A stretch of 64,000 nucleotides of DNA from Lachnoclostridium sp. An118 (GCF_002160985.1 NZ_NFLQ01000014.1:1-64000), one strand, 5' to 3'. Positions 1 to 8,471 are shown, counted from the first letter of the stretch. Program-made: numbers and translations. The notes: generated from the letters alone by a model not told the origin.

Positions 1-66
1 CTTTTCTGCTTGAAAAAGCGCAGACCTCCCCTTTCCTGTCTGTTTAGCGTTTTGAACTTTCTAAAT

Positions 67-1695
67 TTATGCGCTCTTCTTTAACGCAAACAGATGTGTC
101 CCGGTTTTTCCGTTTTGGATTTTTTGATGCAGTTTCCTGACATTATGCGCAATCGCCAACAGAATACTTTGTGCTTCTACATTCGCTTTTCCACGGTATC
201 GGAATCTTCGGAAGCCTGTATCCTCTTTCAGATCACCAAAGCTTCCCTCGGACTGGATACTCCGGTTCACCCGCAGCAGAATCCCCTCTTCACTGGTAAT
301 CCTCTTCAGGTCTTCCTCCCGGTACTGATTGAACTTCCGGGAAACATACAAATTTTTCGTCCTGTCTTCGAACGGAACCTTACTGTGGTTCCCTTTGATA
401 CATTCTTTTTTGTAGGGACATCCGCTGCAGTCTTCACAACTGTAAATGGTCGTTTTTCTCTCATATCCTGTCTTTGTTTTTTCTTTCTTTATCTTACTGA
501 CTTTCAGTCTTTTCCCCTTGTGGCAGGTGTAGGTGTCCGACTGCGGATCATATTTCATATTTTCTACCCTGCCGATGTCGTTTTGATAAGAACGCTTTTT
601 CCCGATCTCATAATTCGCCGGCTTGATAAATGCCTCTTTCTTTTCTTTCTCCAGATAAGCGTAATTCTCTTCACTTTCATATCCTGCATCCGCCGTAACT
701 CTCTGGTATTTAAAATCATCTACGTATTCTTCCAGATCCTTAAAAAATGGGATCAGTGTTGTAGTATCTGTAGGCTGCGGTCCTACGGTAAGCCAGGTGA
801 TATATTCTGAATCAACACCATGCTGGATATTATATCCGGCTTTAAGCTGACCGTTCCCCATTGCGTCTTCTTTCATCCTCATAAAAGTTGCATCATGGTC
901 TGTCTTAGAATAACTGTTCCTGTCTCCACACACATAAAGTTTCTGTGTATACTCTTTGAGCTTCTCCAGATATTGCTCCAGTGTTTCAATACTTTTCTGC
1001 AATGGGGATTTCCTTTTCCCTGTCCCATGTACAAACTCGATCCCCTCGTCCGCTTTCAGCCTGTACAGCTTTTTCCGGAGCTTTTTCAGGTGTTTTACGG
1101 TGACTTTATTCTGATAAACAATCTTTAGGCCATACATTTCCTCGCAGGATTCTACAAAGGCTGCAAGCTTCTTTAGAAGTTTTTCCAGGTTTTTTGTTGT
1201 CGCCTTTTTCCAGACAAAAGTGTATTTATTCGCATAAGCCTCGATCTTTGTTCCGTCAATAAAGATGTCTTCTCCTGAAATTTCCCCAATACTGTAAAGG
1301 AACTTCGTGACGGCGGCCAGGATCTTTTTCGAACACAATGCGAAATGCAGGGTATGGAAACGGGCAAAAGTTGCATGGTCAGGCACGGGAGCGCCTTCCA
1401 ACAGGAACATAAAGTTGATATCCCTGCGGCAGGCCTCCTCCATATCACGGGAAGAAAAGGCCCCGTTCATATAAGCATAAAGCACAATCTTAAGGATGGT
1501 GCGCGGCGACGGATTTTCGGGTATCCTCTGATACGTCGAATATAAGTCAGATAAATCCATCTCCTCCACAAACTGACTCAGCAGCCGCACAGAATCATCT
1601 GCCGGGATCATGCAGTCAATATTTAACGGAAGTTTTAATTGATAACCGTTTTGATTCAGGGTATAATCTTTTTGTAAAATATTTAATTTTTCCAT
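67..1695 (-). CDS. IS1182 family transposase
   Basis: A 542-residue DDE transposase that would cut and join the ends of its own insertion sequence. The N-terminal ~110 residues look like the InsH/DUF772 domain. Candidate catalytic acids sit in FIDGTKIEAY (~145), VTADAGYESEEN (~340) and QSEGSFGDLKED (~490). A Cys-rich knot (CEDCSGCPYKKEC, ~420) lies before the last acid, as is common in this family. Length is normal and the frame is intact, so it may be functional. Its leader contains a strong hairpin (1716-1737), which in many IS elements limits translation of read-through transcripts. Confidence 0.9.
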   Translation of the reverse strand: MEKLNILQKDYTLNQNGYQLKLPLNIDCMIPADDSVRLLSQFVEEMDLSDLYSTYQRIPENPSPRTILKIVLYAYMNGAFSSRDMEEACRRDINFMFLLEGAPVPDHATFARFHTLHFALCSKKILAAVTKFLYSIGEISGEDIFIDGTKIEAYANKYTFVWKKATTKNLEKLLKKLAAFVESCEEMYGLKIVYQNKVTVKHLKKLRKKLYRLKADEGIEFVHGTGKRKSPLQKSIETLEQYLEKLKEYTQKLYVCGDRNSYSKTDHDATFMRMKEDAMGNGQLKAGYNIQHGVDSEYITWLTVGPQPTDTTTLIPFFKDLEEYVDDFKYQRVTADAGYESEENYAYLEKEKKEAFIKPANYEIGKKRSYQNDIGRVENMKYDPQSDTYTCHKGKRLKVSKIKKEKTKTGYERKTTIYSCEDCSGCPYKKECIKGNHSKVPFEDRTKNLYVSRKFNQYREEDLKRITSEEGILLRVNRSIQSEGSFGDLKEDTGFRRFRYRGKANVEAQSILLAIAHNVRKLHQKIQNGKTGTHLFALKKSA

Positions 1696-1715
1696 AACTA
1701 TATTTTACACCTTTT

Positions 1716-1737
1716 GCCGGGCTTTGTTTAGCCCGGC
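1716..1737. promoter_or_regulatory. Hairpin in the transposase leader
   Basis: GCCGGGCT and AGCCCGGC form a perfect 8-bp stem with a 6-base loop 21 bases upstream of the transposase start codon (minus strand). Such hairpins often lower transposase expression; that role is inferred. Confidence 0.6.
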
Positions 1738-1763
1738 ATTTGGTTTATTTTGGAAAAGAAAAG

Positions 1764-1795
1764 AGGCCATCGCACTAATCACTTAGTGCGACAGC
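1764..1795 (-). terminator. Terminator-like hairpin or IS end palindrome
   Basis: CGCACTAA/TTAGTGCG with extra GGCC/GCCC pairing forms a long stem. On the minus strand it is followed by TTTTCTTTT, so it can end transcription of the XRE gene. It may also be the subterminal palindrome of the IS. Both readings are possible. Confidence 0.55.
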
Positions 1796-1821
1796 CCCCT
1801 TTTTCGCTGGTAAAATGAATT

Positions 1822-2040
1822 TTATAATGACTGGTCTGTATCACTTGGAATATACCTGCATATCTCCTGAATATCACAATTCAGAATACGGCAGAGATCA
1901 TTCAGCGTTGTAGTATTCAACGGTTTGTTCTTACGCAGCTTATCTATCGTAGAACTGGAGATATGGTGTTTGTTGATCAATGTATATGTTGACTCGTTTG
2001 ATTTCTTTAATGTTTCCCAGAAAGGACTGTAATCAATCAT
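1822..2040 (-). CDS. Small XRE/Cro-type DNA-binding regulator
   Basis: A 72-residue protein with a helix-turn-helix fold: SSTIDKLRKNKPLNTTTLNDLCRIL has the spacing of the Cro/CI recognition region, followed by a short CDIQEICRYIP tail. It is made almost entirely of the DNA-binding domain. A perfect ribosome site (AGGAGGT) lies 7 bases before the ATG. It is divergent from the gene at 2121, with GACTA-type repeats between them, so autorepression and control of the neighbour are likely (inferred). Probably the control gene of the element. Confidence 0.8.
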   Translation of the reverse strand: MIDYSPFWETLKKSNESTYTLINKHHISSSTIDKLRKNKPLNTTTLNDLCRILNCDIQEICRYIPSDTDQSL

Positions 2041-2084
2041 GGCATACCTCCTATGGTTAAAGGATAGTATGTGGTTGTTTTATT

Positions 2085-2107
2085 GACTATAGTCGCTAAA
2101 AAGACTA
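2085..2107. promoter_or_regulatory. Putative operator between divergent genes
   Basis: A perfect 10-bp palindrome GACTATAGTC (2085-2094) is followed 8 bases later by a third half-site GACTA (2103-2107). It sits between the XRE gene and the gene at 2121, the place expected for an XRE operator. Confidence 0.5.
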
Positions 2108-2120
2108 CAATATTAGAGAA

Positions 2121-2369
2121 ATGAAATGGACAAAAGAACAACAGGAAAGATTTGAAAAATTTATATTGGGCGATGATATGGATTTTTACGAGGAATACAC
2201 GATCCATTTGACAGATGAGGAACAGGAAAAATTTTTCGCGGAGAATCCAGAGTTTATGTCTGAATACCCTATCAGCCGTAACATGATACATCTGTTAAGG
2301 GATCCCATGTACAGAGGTTTGATGAGAAAGATCAAGAAATATGAAACGGGCGAAAGAGAAAAATATTGA
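2121..2369 (+). CDS. Small acidic protein of unknown function
   Basis: An 82-residue, highly charged protein (many Glu, Lys and aromatic residues), predicted soluble with no signal or membrane segment. I do not recognise a family. Its support is the intact frame, the position directly across the putative operator from the XRE regulator, and natural-looking composition. The ribosome site is weak (AGAG, 5 bases upstream), so translation may be low. In comparable elements this position often holds an antirepressor or excisionase-like gene, but nothing in the sequence proves that here. Confidence 0.5.
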   Translation: MKWTKEQQERFEKFILGDDMDFYEEYTIHLTDEEQEKFFAENPEFMSEYPISRNMIHLLRDPMYRGLMRKIKKYETGEREKY

Positions 2370-2526
2370 TTGCATCCTTTATTTTGTACCATCGCGATGA
2401 GACTTTTTTGAGGTTCAAAGGAGACAGGCGATAGAAACATTGCCTCAATGAACTCAGGGCCCAGTTGGATGATCTGATCAGCCGTTTGGATATTGCAGGG
2501 ATTTCAATCACAAGCCGGATATATGC

Positions 2527-2635
2527 AGGTATGGGAAGGTAGAGTTCCCAGCAAGAGTACTGCCGCGTGAAATGCAAATGGCAGAGTTTCTGTTTTGGTA
2601 TTACCGGGGTGGATCTTGCTCTGCTGAAAATTTAA
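2527..2635. repeat. Structured repeat, copy A
   Basis: Starts with a hairpin (TGGGAA...TTCCCA, 2532-2550). A longer stem follows: AGCAAGA (2550-2556) pairs with TCTTGCT (2614-2620), with AATGCAAA pairing inside to TTTGGTATT. It ends GGGGTGGATCTTGCTC, identical to copy B. Sequence differs from copy B in many places while the pairing is largely kept. Confidence 0.6.
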
Positions 2636-2831
2636 CCTGATATGAAATGCAAATGTCTTTTAAAATAATCCATAATTGCAAGACGGGAACAATGCGGAAC
2701 TGGCTGTACATTGAGTCGGGATAAGCCTTCTGTCTGAATGTATCTGCTGCGACCGACTGCAGTCGGGAGCCAAAATGTTTTCCGTGTTTGAATGATCGCG
2801 GTATCTGATAACATAAAGAAAACACCGAGGG

Positions 2832-2935
2832 CATGGGAAGCGGAATTCCCATCAAGAGCAAGACCACGGAGAATGCAAAAGACAGAAATGCTGCTTTTGT
2901 ATTACGGGGTGGATCTTGCTCTTTGAAAATTATTT
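2832..2935. repeat. Structured repeat, copy B
   Basis: ATGGGAA (2833-2839) pairs with TTCCCAT (2846-2852). AAGAGCAAGACCAC (2854-2867) pairs with GTGGATCTTGCTCTT (2909-2923) with a single bulge. AATGCAAAAG (2872-2881) pairs inside with CTTTTGTATT (2894-2903). The result is a long, well-paired fold of about 90 nt, diverged from copy A but with the same plan. Confidence 0.65.
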
Positions 2936-2972
2936 GTTCCATGATAGAATTTATGTATGTTTAAGGTGTTGT

Positions 2973-3000
2973 TTGATTATAGACAGTCAGACGGTATACT
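2973..3000 (+). promoter_or_regulatory. Sigma-A-type promoter of the restriction operon
   Basis: TTGATT (2973-2978), 16-base spacer, TATACT (2995-3000), 25 bases before the start codon of the type IIG gene. Confidence 0.5.
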
Positions 3001-3025
3001 AATTTTATAATTCGAGGGTTCTATT

Positions 3026-5833
3026 ATGACAGACGCTGAAAGAAGAGAGGCTGCCCGCCAGTTTTATAATAAATGGGCAGGAAGAGGAAGAGAAGACGAG
3101 GATGACAGATCCTATTGGCTGGATATATTGGAACGTATTCTTGGGGTAGAGAATGCAACAGATCATATTGATTTTCAGAAGAAAGTTGTTGTGGATGGAA
3201 ACACAAAACGGATTGATGCTTACATTCCGGAGACTGGCGTTCTGATCGAGCAGAAAACATTGGGAATTCCTTTGGATAAAAAAATCAATCAGTCCGGAGG
3301 TATTATGCTCACGCCTTATGAGCAGGCAAAGCGATATAATGATAATCTGCCGTATGATGAGCGGGCGCGATGGATTGTTACGTCCAATTTCTCAGAAATC
3401 TGGATTTATGACATGAATGCAAAAGTGCCAGAGCCGGTAAAACTGCAGCTTGATAACCTGCAGGCGCAGTATGCTAGTCTGGATTTTTTGATAAAGAAAG
3501 AAGTTCAAAAAGTTAATCTTGAGATGGAGATTTCGCTGCAGGCTGGTGAGATTGTAGGAAGGTTATATGATGCGTTTCTTCGGCAATATAAAGAACCAGA
3601 CAATTCGGAAACTCTGAAAAGCCTAAATAAGCTATGTGTCCGGATCGTATTCTGCTTGTATGCCGAGGATGCCGGGATTTTTGGACGCCGCAACATGTTC
3701 CATGATTATATGCGGCAGTTTTCTGCAAATACAGCACGTAAAGGATTGAGAGAGCTTTTTCAGGTGCTTGACCAGAAGCAGGAAGAGCGGGATGAGTATC
3801 TTGCAGATGATGATCCGTTACTTGCATCGTTTCCATACGTTAATGGCGGTTTGTTTTCGGATGAAAACATTGAGATACCACCATTGACGGATGAAATTCT
3901 TCGTTTGATTTTAGAGAATGCCAGTGATGATTTTGACTGGTCGAAAATATCGCCGACAATCTTCGGTGCGGTGTTTGAAAGTACACTGAATCCAGAGACA
4001 CGTCGTTCTGGTGGCATGCACTATACAAGTATAGAAAATATCCATAAGGTTATCGATCCTCTGTTTTTGGATGATCTCAGGAAAGAACTGGATGAGATCA
4101 CGTCGATCGATGTGATCCGGACAAAGCGACTGAAATTGGAAACATACCAGAATAAAATTGCTTCACTCTCTTTCCTTGATCCGGCCTGTGGGAGCGGAAA
4201 CTTCCTGACGGAAACCTATCTCAGCCTCCGGAGACTGGAAAACCGTGTGATCCGTATGCTGTACGATATGGAGAAAGGACAGGTGTCCGGGCAGATATCT
4301 TTTGCTGATGAGACAATGAATAATCCGATCAAAGTATCCATCTCTCAGTTCTATGGAATAGAGATCAATGATTTTGCCGTCACTGTCGCAAAAACAGCTC
4401 TGTGGATTGCGGAAAGTCAGATGATGAAAGAGACGGAAGATGTGGTACATATGAATCTGGATTTCCTTCCATTGAAGACTAATGCGCATATTGTTGAGGG
4501 GAATGCGTTAAGGATTGATTGGAATAGCGTGATTTCGGCAGAGAGATTATCCTATATCATGGGAAATCCGCCGTTTGTAGGGGCAAGGCTTATGTCTGCG
4601 GTGCAGAAAGAAGACGTATTTGCTATTTTTAATAGTGTGAAAAATAACGGAAATCTTGATTACGTGTCATGTTGGTATCAAAAAGCAACTGATATGATGA
4701 AGGGAACATCAATTAGAACAGCGCTTGTTTCAACAAATAGCATTACACAAGGAGAACAGGTATCTATTCTTTGGAAAAATCTTATGGGAAATGGCGTACA
4801 TATTGATTTTGCATATAGAACTTTTCTGTGGGATAGTGAAGCAAGTTTGAAAGCACATGTTCATTGCGTTATTGTTGGTTTTAGTGTTGCACCTAATGAT
4901 AAAGGGAAGCGGTTGTATGATAAAGGAAAAGTTAAAATTGTTGATAATATAAATGGTTATCTTGTTGAGGCTGAAAATATATTTATCGGTAGTCGCACAA
5001 AACCACTTTGCGATATTCCAGAGATTGGTATAGGGAATAAGCCTATTGATGGGGGGTATTATTTGTTTACTGAAGATGAAATGGTAGAATTTGTAAAAAA
5101 AGAACCAAAAGCCAAACAATATTTCAAAAAATGGCTCGGTTCAAAAGAATTTATCAATGGATATTTTAGGTATTGCTTATGGCTTGGAGAATGTTCTCCA
5201 AAAGAATTGCGTTCTATGCCAGAATGTTTAAAAAGGGTAGAAGCGGTAAAACGATTTAGATTGGAAAGTACAAGTGCAGGTACAAGAAAGCTTGCTGCTA
5301 ATCCAACACATTTTCATGTTGAGAATATGCCAAGAACAAATTATATTCTTATCCCAGAGGTGTCTTCTGAACGACGCCGCTATGTACCAATGGGATTTAT
5401 GACTCCAGAAGTACTTTGTAGTAATCTTGTGAAAATTGTACCGGATGCGACACTATATCATTTTGGAATTTTGACATCTAATGTTCATATGGCCTGGATG
5501 AGAGCGGTATGTGGAAGGCTAAAAAGTGACTATCGATATTCCAAAGATGTGGTTTATAATAATTTTCCATGGCCTTCACCTACGGAAGAACAGAGAAAGA
5601 AAATTGAGCAGACAGCACGGCAGATTTTAGATGCGCGGAAATTATATCCGGATGATTCTCTTGCGGATCTATATGATCCTCTGACTATGCCGCCTGAATT
5701 GCGGAAAGCGCATGCGGAGAATGATAAGGCTGTTATGAATGCTTATGGATTCTCTGTCCGCAATATGTCAGAAGAGGATTGTGTTGCGGAACTGATGAAA
5801 CTTTATCAGATGCTTACAAAGAAAAATACTTAA
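3026..5833 (+). CDS. Type IIG (MmeI-like) restriction-modification enzyme
   Basis: A 935-residue single-chain enzyme expected to methylate adenine and cut DNA at the same site. D64 and E75-Q-K77 fit the PD-(D/E)XK nuclease pattern (D-x10-EQK) at the N-terminus, as in MmeI. The methyltransferase follows, with the AdoMet motif DPACGSGNF (~385) and the catalytic motif NPPF (~514). The rest is the target-recognition region and a C-terminal helical part. Length matches MmeI (about 919). Bases ~4,680-5,540, covering recognition, are visibly AT-richer than the flanks, as if exchanged. An Mrr-like gene begins right after the stop codon. A methylase lacking cleavage is the alternative, but D/EQK argues against it. 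Confidence 0.85.
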   Translation: MTDAERREAARQFYNKWAGRGREDEDDRSYWLDILERILGVENATDHIDFQKKVVVDGNTKRIDAYIPETGVLIEQKTLGIPLDKKINQSGGIMLTPYEQAKRYNDNLPYDERARWIVTSNFSEIWIYDMNAKVPEPVKLQLDNLQAQYASLDFLIKKEVQKVNLEMEISLQAGEIVGRLYDAFLRQYKEPDNSETLKSLNKLCVRIVFCLYAEDAGIFGRRNMFHDYMRQFSANTARKGLRELFQVLDQKQEERDEYLADDDPLLASFPYVNGGLFSDENIEIPPLTDEILRLILENASDDFDWSKISPTIFGAVFESTLNPETRRSGGMHYTSIENIHKVIDPLFLDDLRKELDEITSIDVIRTKRLKLETYQNKIASLSFLDPACGSGNFLTETYLSLRRLENRVIRMLYDMEKGQVSGQISFADETMNNPIKVSISQFYGIEINDFAVTVAKTALWIAESQMMKETEDVVHMNLDFLPLKTNAHIVEGNALRIDWNSVISAERLSYIMGNPPFVGARLMSAVQKEDVFAIFNSVKNNGNLDYVSCWYQKATDMMKGTSIRTALVSTNSITQGEQVSILWKNLMGNGVHIDFAYRTFLWDSEASLKAHVHCVIVGFSVAPNDKGKRLYDKGKVKIVDNINGYLVEAENIFIGSRTKPLCDIPEIGIGNKPIDGGYYLFTEDEMVEFVKKEPKAKQYFKKWLGSKEFINGYFRYCLWLGECSPKELRSMPECLKRVEAVKRFRLESTSAGTRKLAANPTHFHVENMPRTNYILIPEVSSERRRYVPMGFMTPEVLCSNLVKIVPDATLYHFGILTSNVHMAWMRAVCGRLKSDYRYSKDVVYNNFPWPSPTEEQRKKIEQTARQILDARKLYPDDSLADLYDPLTMPPELRKAHAENDKAVMNAYGFSVRNMSEEDCVAELMKLYQMLTKKNT

Positions 5834-6775
5834 ATGGCGAAAAGAGGTGTCGAAAAGGTGTATTTTGATAAGTTAAATTCTGAGGAACAGGTAACTTATC
5901 TGATCAAACCTATTATTGAAGTTCTCCAGGAAGCGGGCGGACAGCTGGAACGATCAGAAATCAGAGATCGGATTGGAGAAAAAGACGAGAGGATTGCGGA
6001 GTTTGAACAGAAACTGTACACGTCTGGCAAAACCGGAAATCAATATAAAAAGTTTGATTTTAAGTTTAATTTTGCTATCAAAGAATTAAGTTATGTTGGG
6101 ATCATCTCTTATATCAAGTACAATCCTAAAATTACACTTACGCAAAAAGGAGCAGGCATTGTTCTTGACTCTTTTGATGCGGCAATAGAGGTGCATGATA
6201 AAGCCAAGGAGTATTGGGCGGAACAGTCTGCTAAAAACAAAAATAAAAATCCAGTGCCTGAAGGTCAAACTGTGGAAGACGGTGAAGAGGAAACTTCGAC
6301 AGAGGATGGGATTGTAGATGACTTCAAAGTGAGACTGCAAAGTGCGATTGCTAGTATGTCACCGGCTAAATTTGAACAGTTTTCCAGAGCGCTGCTCACA
6401 AAAATGGGAGTTCAGTTTACCAACAAAGGTATTCAGATATCTAATGACGGTGGTATTGACGGATATGGATATCATGTGGATGAAGAGGATTTCAGAACCA
6501 CCAGGGTGGTGATTCAATGCAAGAGATATAATACAAATCCGGTAAGCGAACCGGAAATCAATCAATTTCTCGGAGCAATGAACAAGTTTCAAGCAGACTA
6601 CGGTGTTTTTATTACAAACAGCAGATTTACCAATAAAGCACGGGAAGCTGCAAGAGAAGGCACACCGATTACTCTGATTGACGGAAACGATCTGATCAGA
6701 TTAGTGATTAAGTATGAACTTTTTATTACCCCTGTTACCACATACGTTTTGGATGATTTCTATTTGGATGAATAA
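5834..6775 (+). CDS. mrr: Mrr-like restriction endonuclease
   Basis: A 313-residue protein with two parts. The N-terminal ~110 residues match the Mrr_N winged-helix domain (SEIRDRIG, then KEIS-like helices ending ITLTQKG). The C-terminal catalytic domain (~175-300) has GGIDGYGY (Asp ~209) and VVIQCKRY (Q ~228, K ~230), the D...QxK signature of Mrr nucleases, which usually cut modified DNA. The start codon directly abuts the previous stop, so the two restriction genes are translationally linked. An Mrr enzyme beside a methylase could attack differently methylated invaders. The last ten codons recur downstream at 8429-8458. Confidence 0.88.
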   Translation: MAKRGVEKVYFDKLNSEEQVTYLIKPIIEVLQEAGGQLERSEIRDRIGEKDERIAEFEQKLYTSGKTGNQYKKFDFKFNFAIKELSYVGIISYIKYNPKITLTQKGAGIVLDSFDAAIEVHDKAKEYWAEQSAKNKNKNPVPEGQTVEDGEEETSTEDGIVDDFKVRLQSAIASMSPAKFEQFSRALLTKMGVQFTNKGIQISNDGGIDGYGYHVDEEDFRTTRVVIQCKRYNTNPVSEPEINQFLGAMNKFQADYGVFITNSRFTNKAREAAREGTPITLIDGNDLIRLVIKYELFITPVTTYVLDDFYLDE

Positions 6776-6822
6776 AAAATATTCTTTATAAAAAAGTTCT
6801 GACTAAGACGGGAGGCAGTGTC

Positions 6823-7014
6823 ATGAGTAAAGGAAAGATAATTTACTGGTTTATTGGACTTGCGACTGTAACGACCATAGGTTTTTTAGTGATTCCGTCA
6901 CTGATGAAGAAATATAGTAACAAGCTCTATAAATTTTCGCTTAAGAAGGACAAAATTGATTTTGAGAACATGGGACCCGAAGTTCTGAAGAAAGAAAAAA
7001 TTAAGGGGGAATAA
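6823..7014 (+). CDS. Single-pass membrane peptide upstream of the GTPase
   Basis: A 63-residue protein with one hydrophobic segment (IIYWFIGLATVTTIGFLVIP, about 5-24) and a lysine-rich cytoplasmic-looking tail, so likely N-out/C-in. A GGGAGG ribosome site precedes the ATG. It ends 4 bases before the GTPase gene starts, which indicates co-translation and a functional pair. I do not recognise a family. Confidence 0.65.
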   Translation: MSKGKIIYWFIGLATVTTIGFLVIPSLMKKYSNKLYKFSLKKDKIDFENMGPEVLKKEKIKGE

Positions 7015-7018
7015 GCAA

Positions 7019-8152
7019 ATGACTATTGATACAGATAAGGTAGCACAGGAGGCCATAGACGCAATAGCTGAGAAGATTAAGAATTTGAATTCTTTAAATA
7101 TTATAGTGGCTGGTAAGACAGGAGTGGGTAAAAGTACGCTTATCAATGCTGTGTTTCGTGACAAACTTGCTGAGACTGGTATGGGAAAACCAGTGACAGA
7201 TCATATGCGTAAAATAAGCAAGAAAGGAATTCCTCTTGCTATATACGACACAAGAGGATTTGAACTCGGAAAAGAAGTACAGCAGCAAGTCAAACAGGAA
7301 GTTATGGAAACTATTAGTAATGGACTTGCGACTAAGGACATTAATAAGGCGATTCACTGTATTTGGTATTGTATTAATACTGCATCAAATCGTGTGGAAC
7401 CAGAAGAGATCGAGTGGTTAAAGGAACTTTCAAAAGAGAATCAGATAACACAGGTTCCAATAATTGTTGTATTGACACAGTCTTTTTCCAAAAAGAATGC
7501 GGACGCAATGAGGAAGATGATTCTTAACGAAAATTTAGACGTAGTTCAGGTTGTTCCCGTATTAGCAGAGGATTACGAGATTGACGAAGAGTATGTCGCA
7601 AAATCTTATGGACTAGATGTCTTGATTCATGTAATGGGGGAAGCATTGCCGGATGAGCTGATGGATACTCTGCAAAATGTTCAGATAGCGAGTCTGGCTG
7701 AGAAAAAGAAAAGAGCGCAAGCTGCGATAGCTACGGCGACACTGGCGGCTGCGGGAGAAGGTGCAGCACCGATTCCGTTTTCGGATTGCGCATTGCTTAT
7801 CCCGACTCAGCTTGGCATGATTGCATCAATTACGGTTATATTTGGTTTCGACATCAATAAAAGCATTCTTACCGCGTTCCTTTCATCAACATTAGGATCA
7901 GGAGGTGCGACGCTATTAGGAAAAACTGTAGTATCCAATTTGGTTAAATTTATTCCTGGGATTGGAACTGCTGCAGGTGGTGCTATTTCTGCGGCAACAG
8001 CAGGTATACTTACAGCAGCACTTGGAGAAGCATACATAGGAATTATGACGATGGTGTTTAATGGTGAAATGGAAATTGATGATCTTGACACTAAAAGAGG
8101 AAAAGATCAGATGGCAGCCCTATTTAAACATGAATTGAAAAAGAAGAGATAA
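7019..8152 (+). CDS. Membrane-associated GTPase (Era-like, DUF697-like C-terminus)
   Basis: A 377-residue P-loop GTPase. G1 is GKTGVGKST (~32-40), a conserved Thr lies in the switch (PVTDHMRK), G3 is DTRGF (~77-81). The usual NKxD is replaced by TQSF (~152), as in several immunity-related and YfjP-like GTPases. From ~225 the protein has Ala/Gly-rich hydrophobic helices (YfjP/DUF697-like) able to insert into or sit on the membrane. It forms a tight pair with the membrane peptide at 6823 inside a defence cluster. A role in phage defence is a hypothesis from context; the GTPase fold itself is secure. Confidence 0.8.
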   Translation: MTIDTDKVAQEAIDAIAEKIKNLNSLNIIVAGKTGVGKSTLINAVFRDKLAETGMGKPVTDHMRKISKKGIPLAIYDTRGFELGKEVQQQVKQEVMETISNGLATKDINKAIHCIWYCINTASNRVEPEEIEWLKELSKENQITQVPIIVVLTQSFSKKNADAMRKMILNENLDVVQVVPVLAEDYEIDEEYVAKSYGLDVLIHVMGEALPDELMDTLQNVQIASLAEKKKRAQAAIATATLAAAGEGAAPIPFSDCALLIPTQLGMIASITVIFGFDINKSILTAFLSSTLGSGGATLLGKTVVSNLVKFIPGIGTAAGGAISAATAGILTAALGEAYIGIMTMVFNGEMEIDDLDTKRGKDQMAALFKHELKKKR

Positions 8153-8428
8153 GAAAACATTGAAATTGCTGCAAGAGGTTTGAGTGATATAATTCGACAA
8201 GGCCCTTCTCGCTTCAGTCCATAACGATAAAATATCTTTTGCCCATCGGAATTAAATCCGGCGGGCGGGACTAGCTTTATGTTTTGGTTGTACCTCAATT
8301 TTCGTTCTGGTCTTTATAGAAATTTTGATTTTCAAAGGAAATTGCCCTTTGGCTCGGAGATTCCAATAGGGACGAATAGCATCTTTGTTGGCAAGGGAAT
8401 ACCGAAAGAAAATGCATTATTACATGTG

Positions 8429-8458
8429 TTTTTGATGATTTCTATTTAGATGAATAAT
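8429..8458 (+). pseudogene. Duplicate of the Mrr gene 3' end
   Basis: Codons reading VFDDFYLDE-stop match the Mrr gene end VLDDFYLDE-stop (6746-6775) at 28 of 30 bases. Upstream the similarity is lost. This is a remnant of a second Mrr-type gene or a duplication scar around the GTPase pair. Confidence 0.75.
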
Positions 8459-8471
8459 TAAATTATTATAT

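Larger units (their letters stand above)
1..1800 (-). mobile_element. IS1182-family insertion sequence, left end outside window
   Basis: The element is defined by its transposase (67-1695). On the right side lies a palindrome at 1770-1791 (TCGCACTAA, 4-base loop, TTAGTGCGA) flanked by GGCC/GCCC, the kind of hairpin seen near IS ends. I could not find a matching inverted copy at bases 1-66, so the left end is probably beyond the window. The right boundary near 1800 is an estimate. Confidence 0.6.
2370..3025. other. Non-coding stretch with paired repeats and a decayed frame
   Basis: No convincing gene. A 35-codon open stretch around 2436-2540 reads like a gene remnant. The main content is two diverged copies of a foldable block (2527-2635 and 2832-2935) about 302 bp apart, and a perfect 14-bp palindrome CCGACTGCAGTCGG at 2753-2766. 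The promoter of the restriction gene lies at the right end. Confidence 0.6.

Noticed and set aside
2601-2942. Minus-strand frame of 113 codons across the structured repeats
   Set aside because: No ribosome site, and the two repeat copies fall in different frames, so the open frame is not conserved between them.
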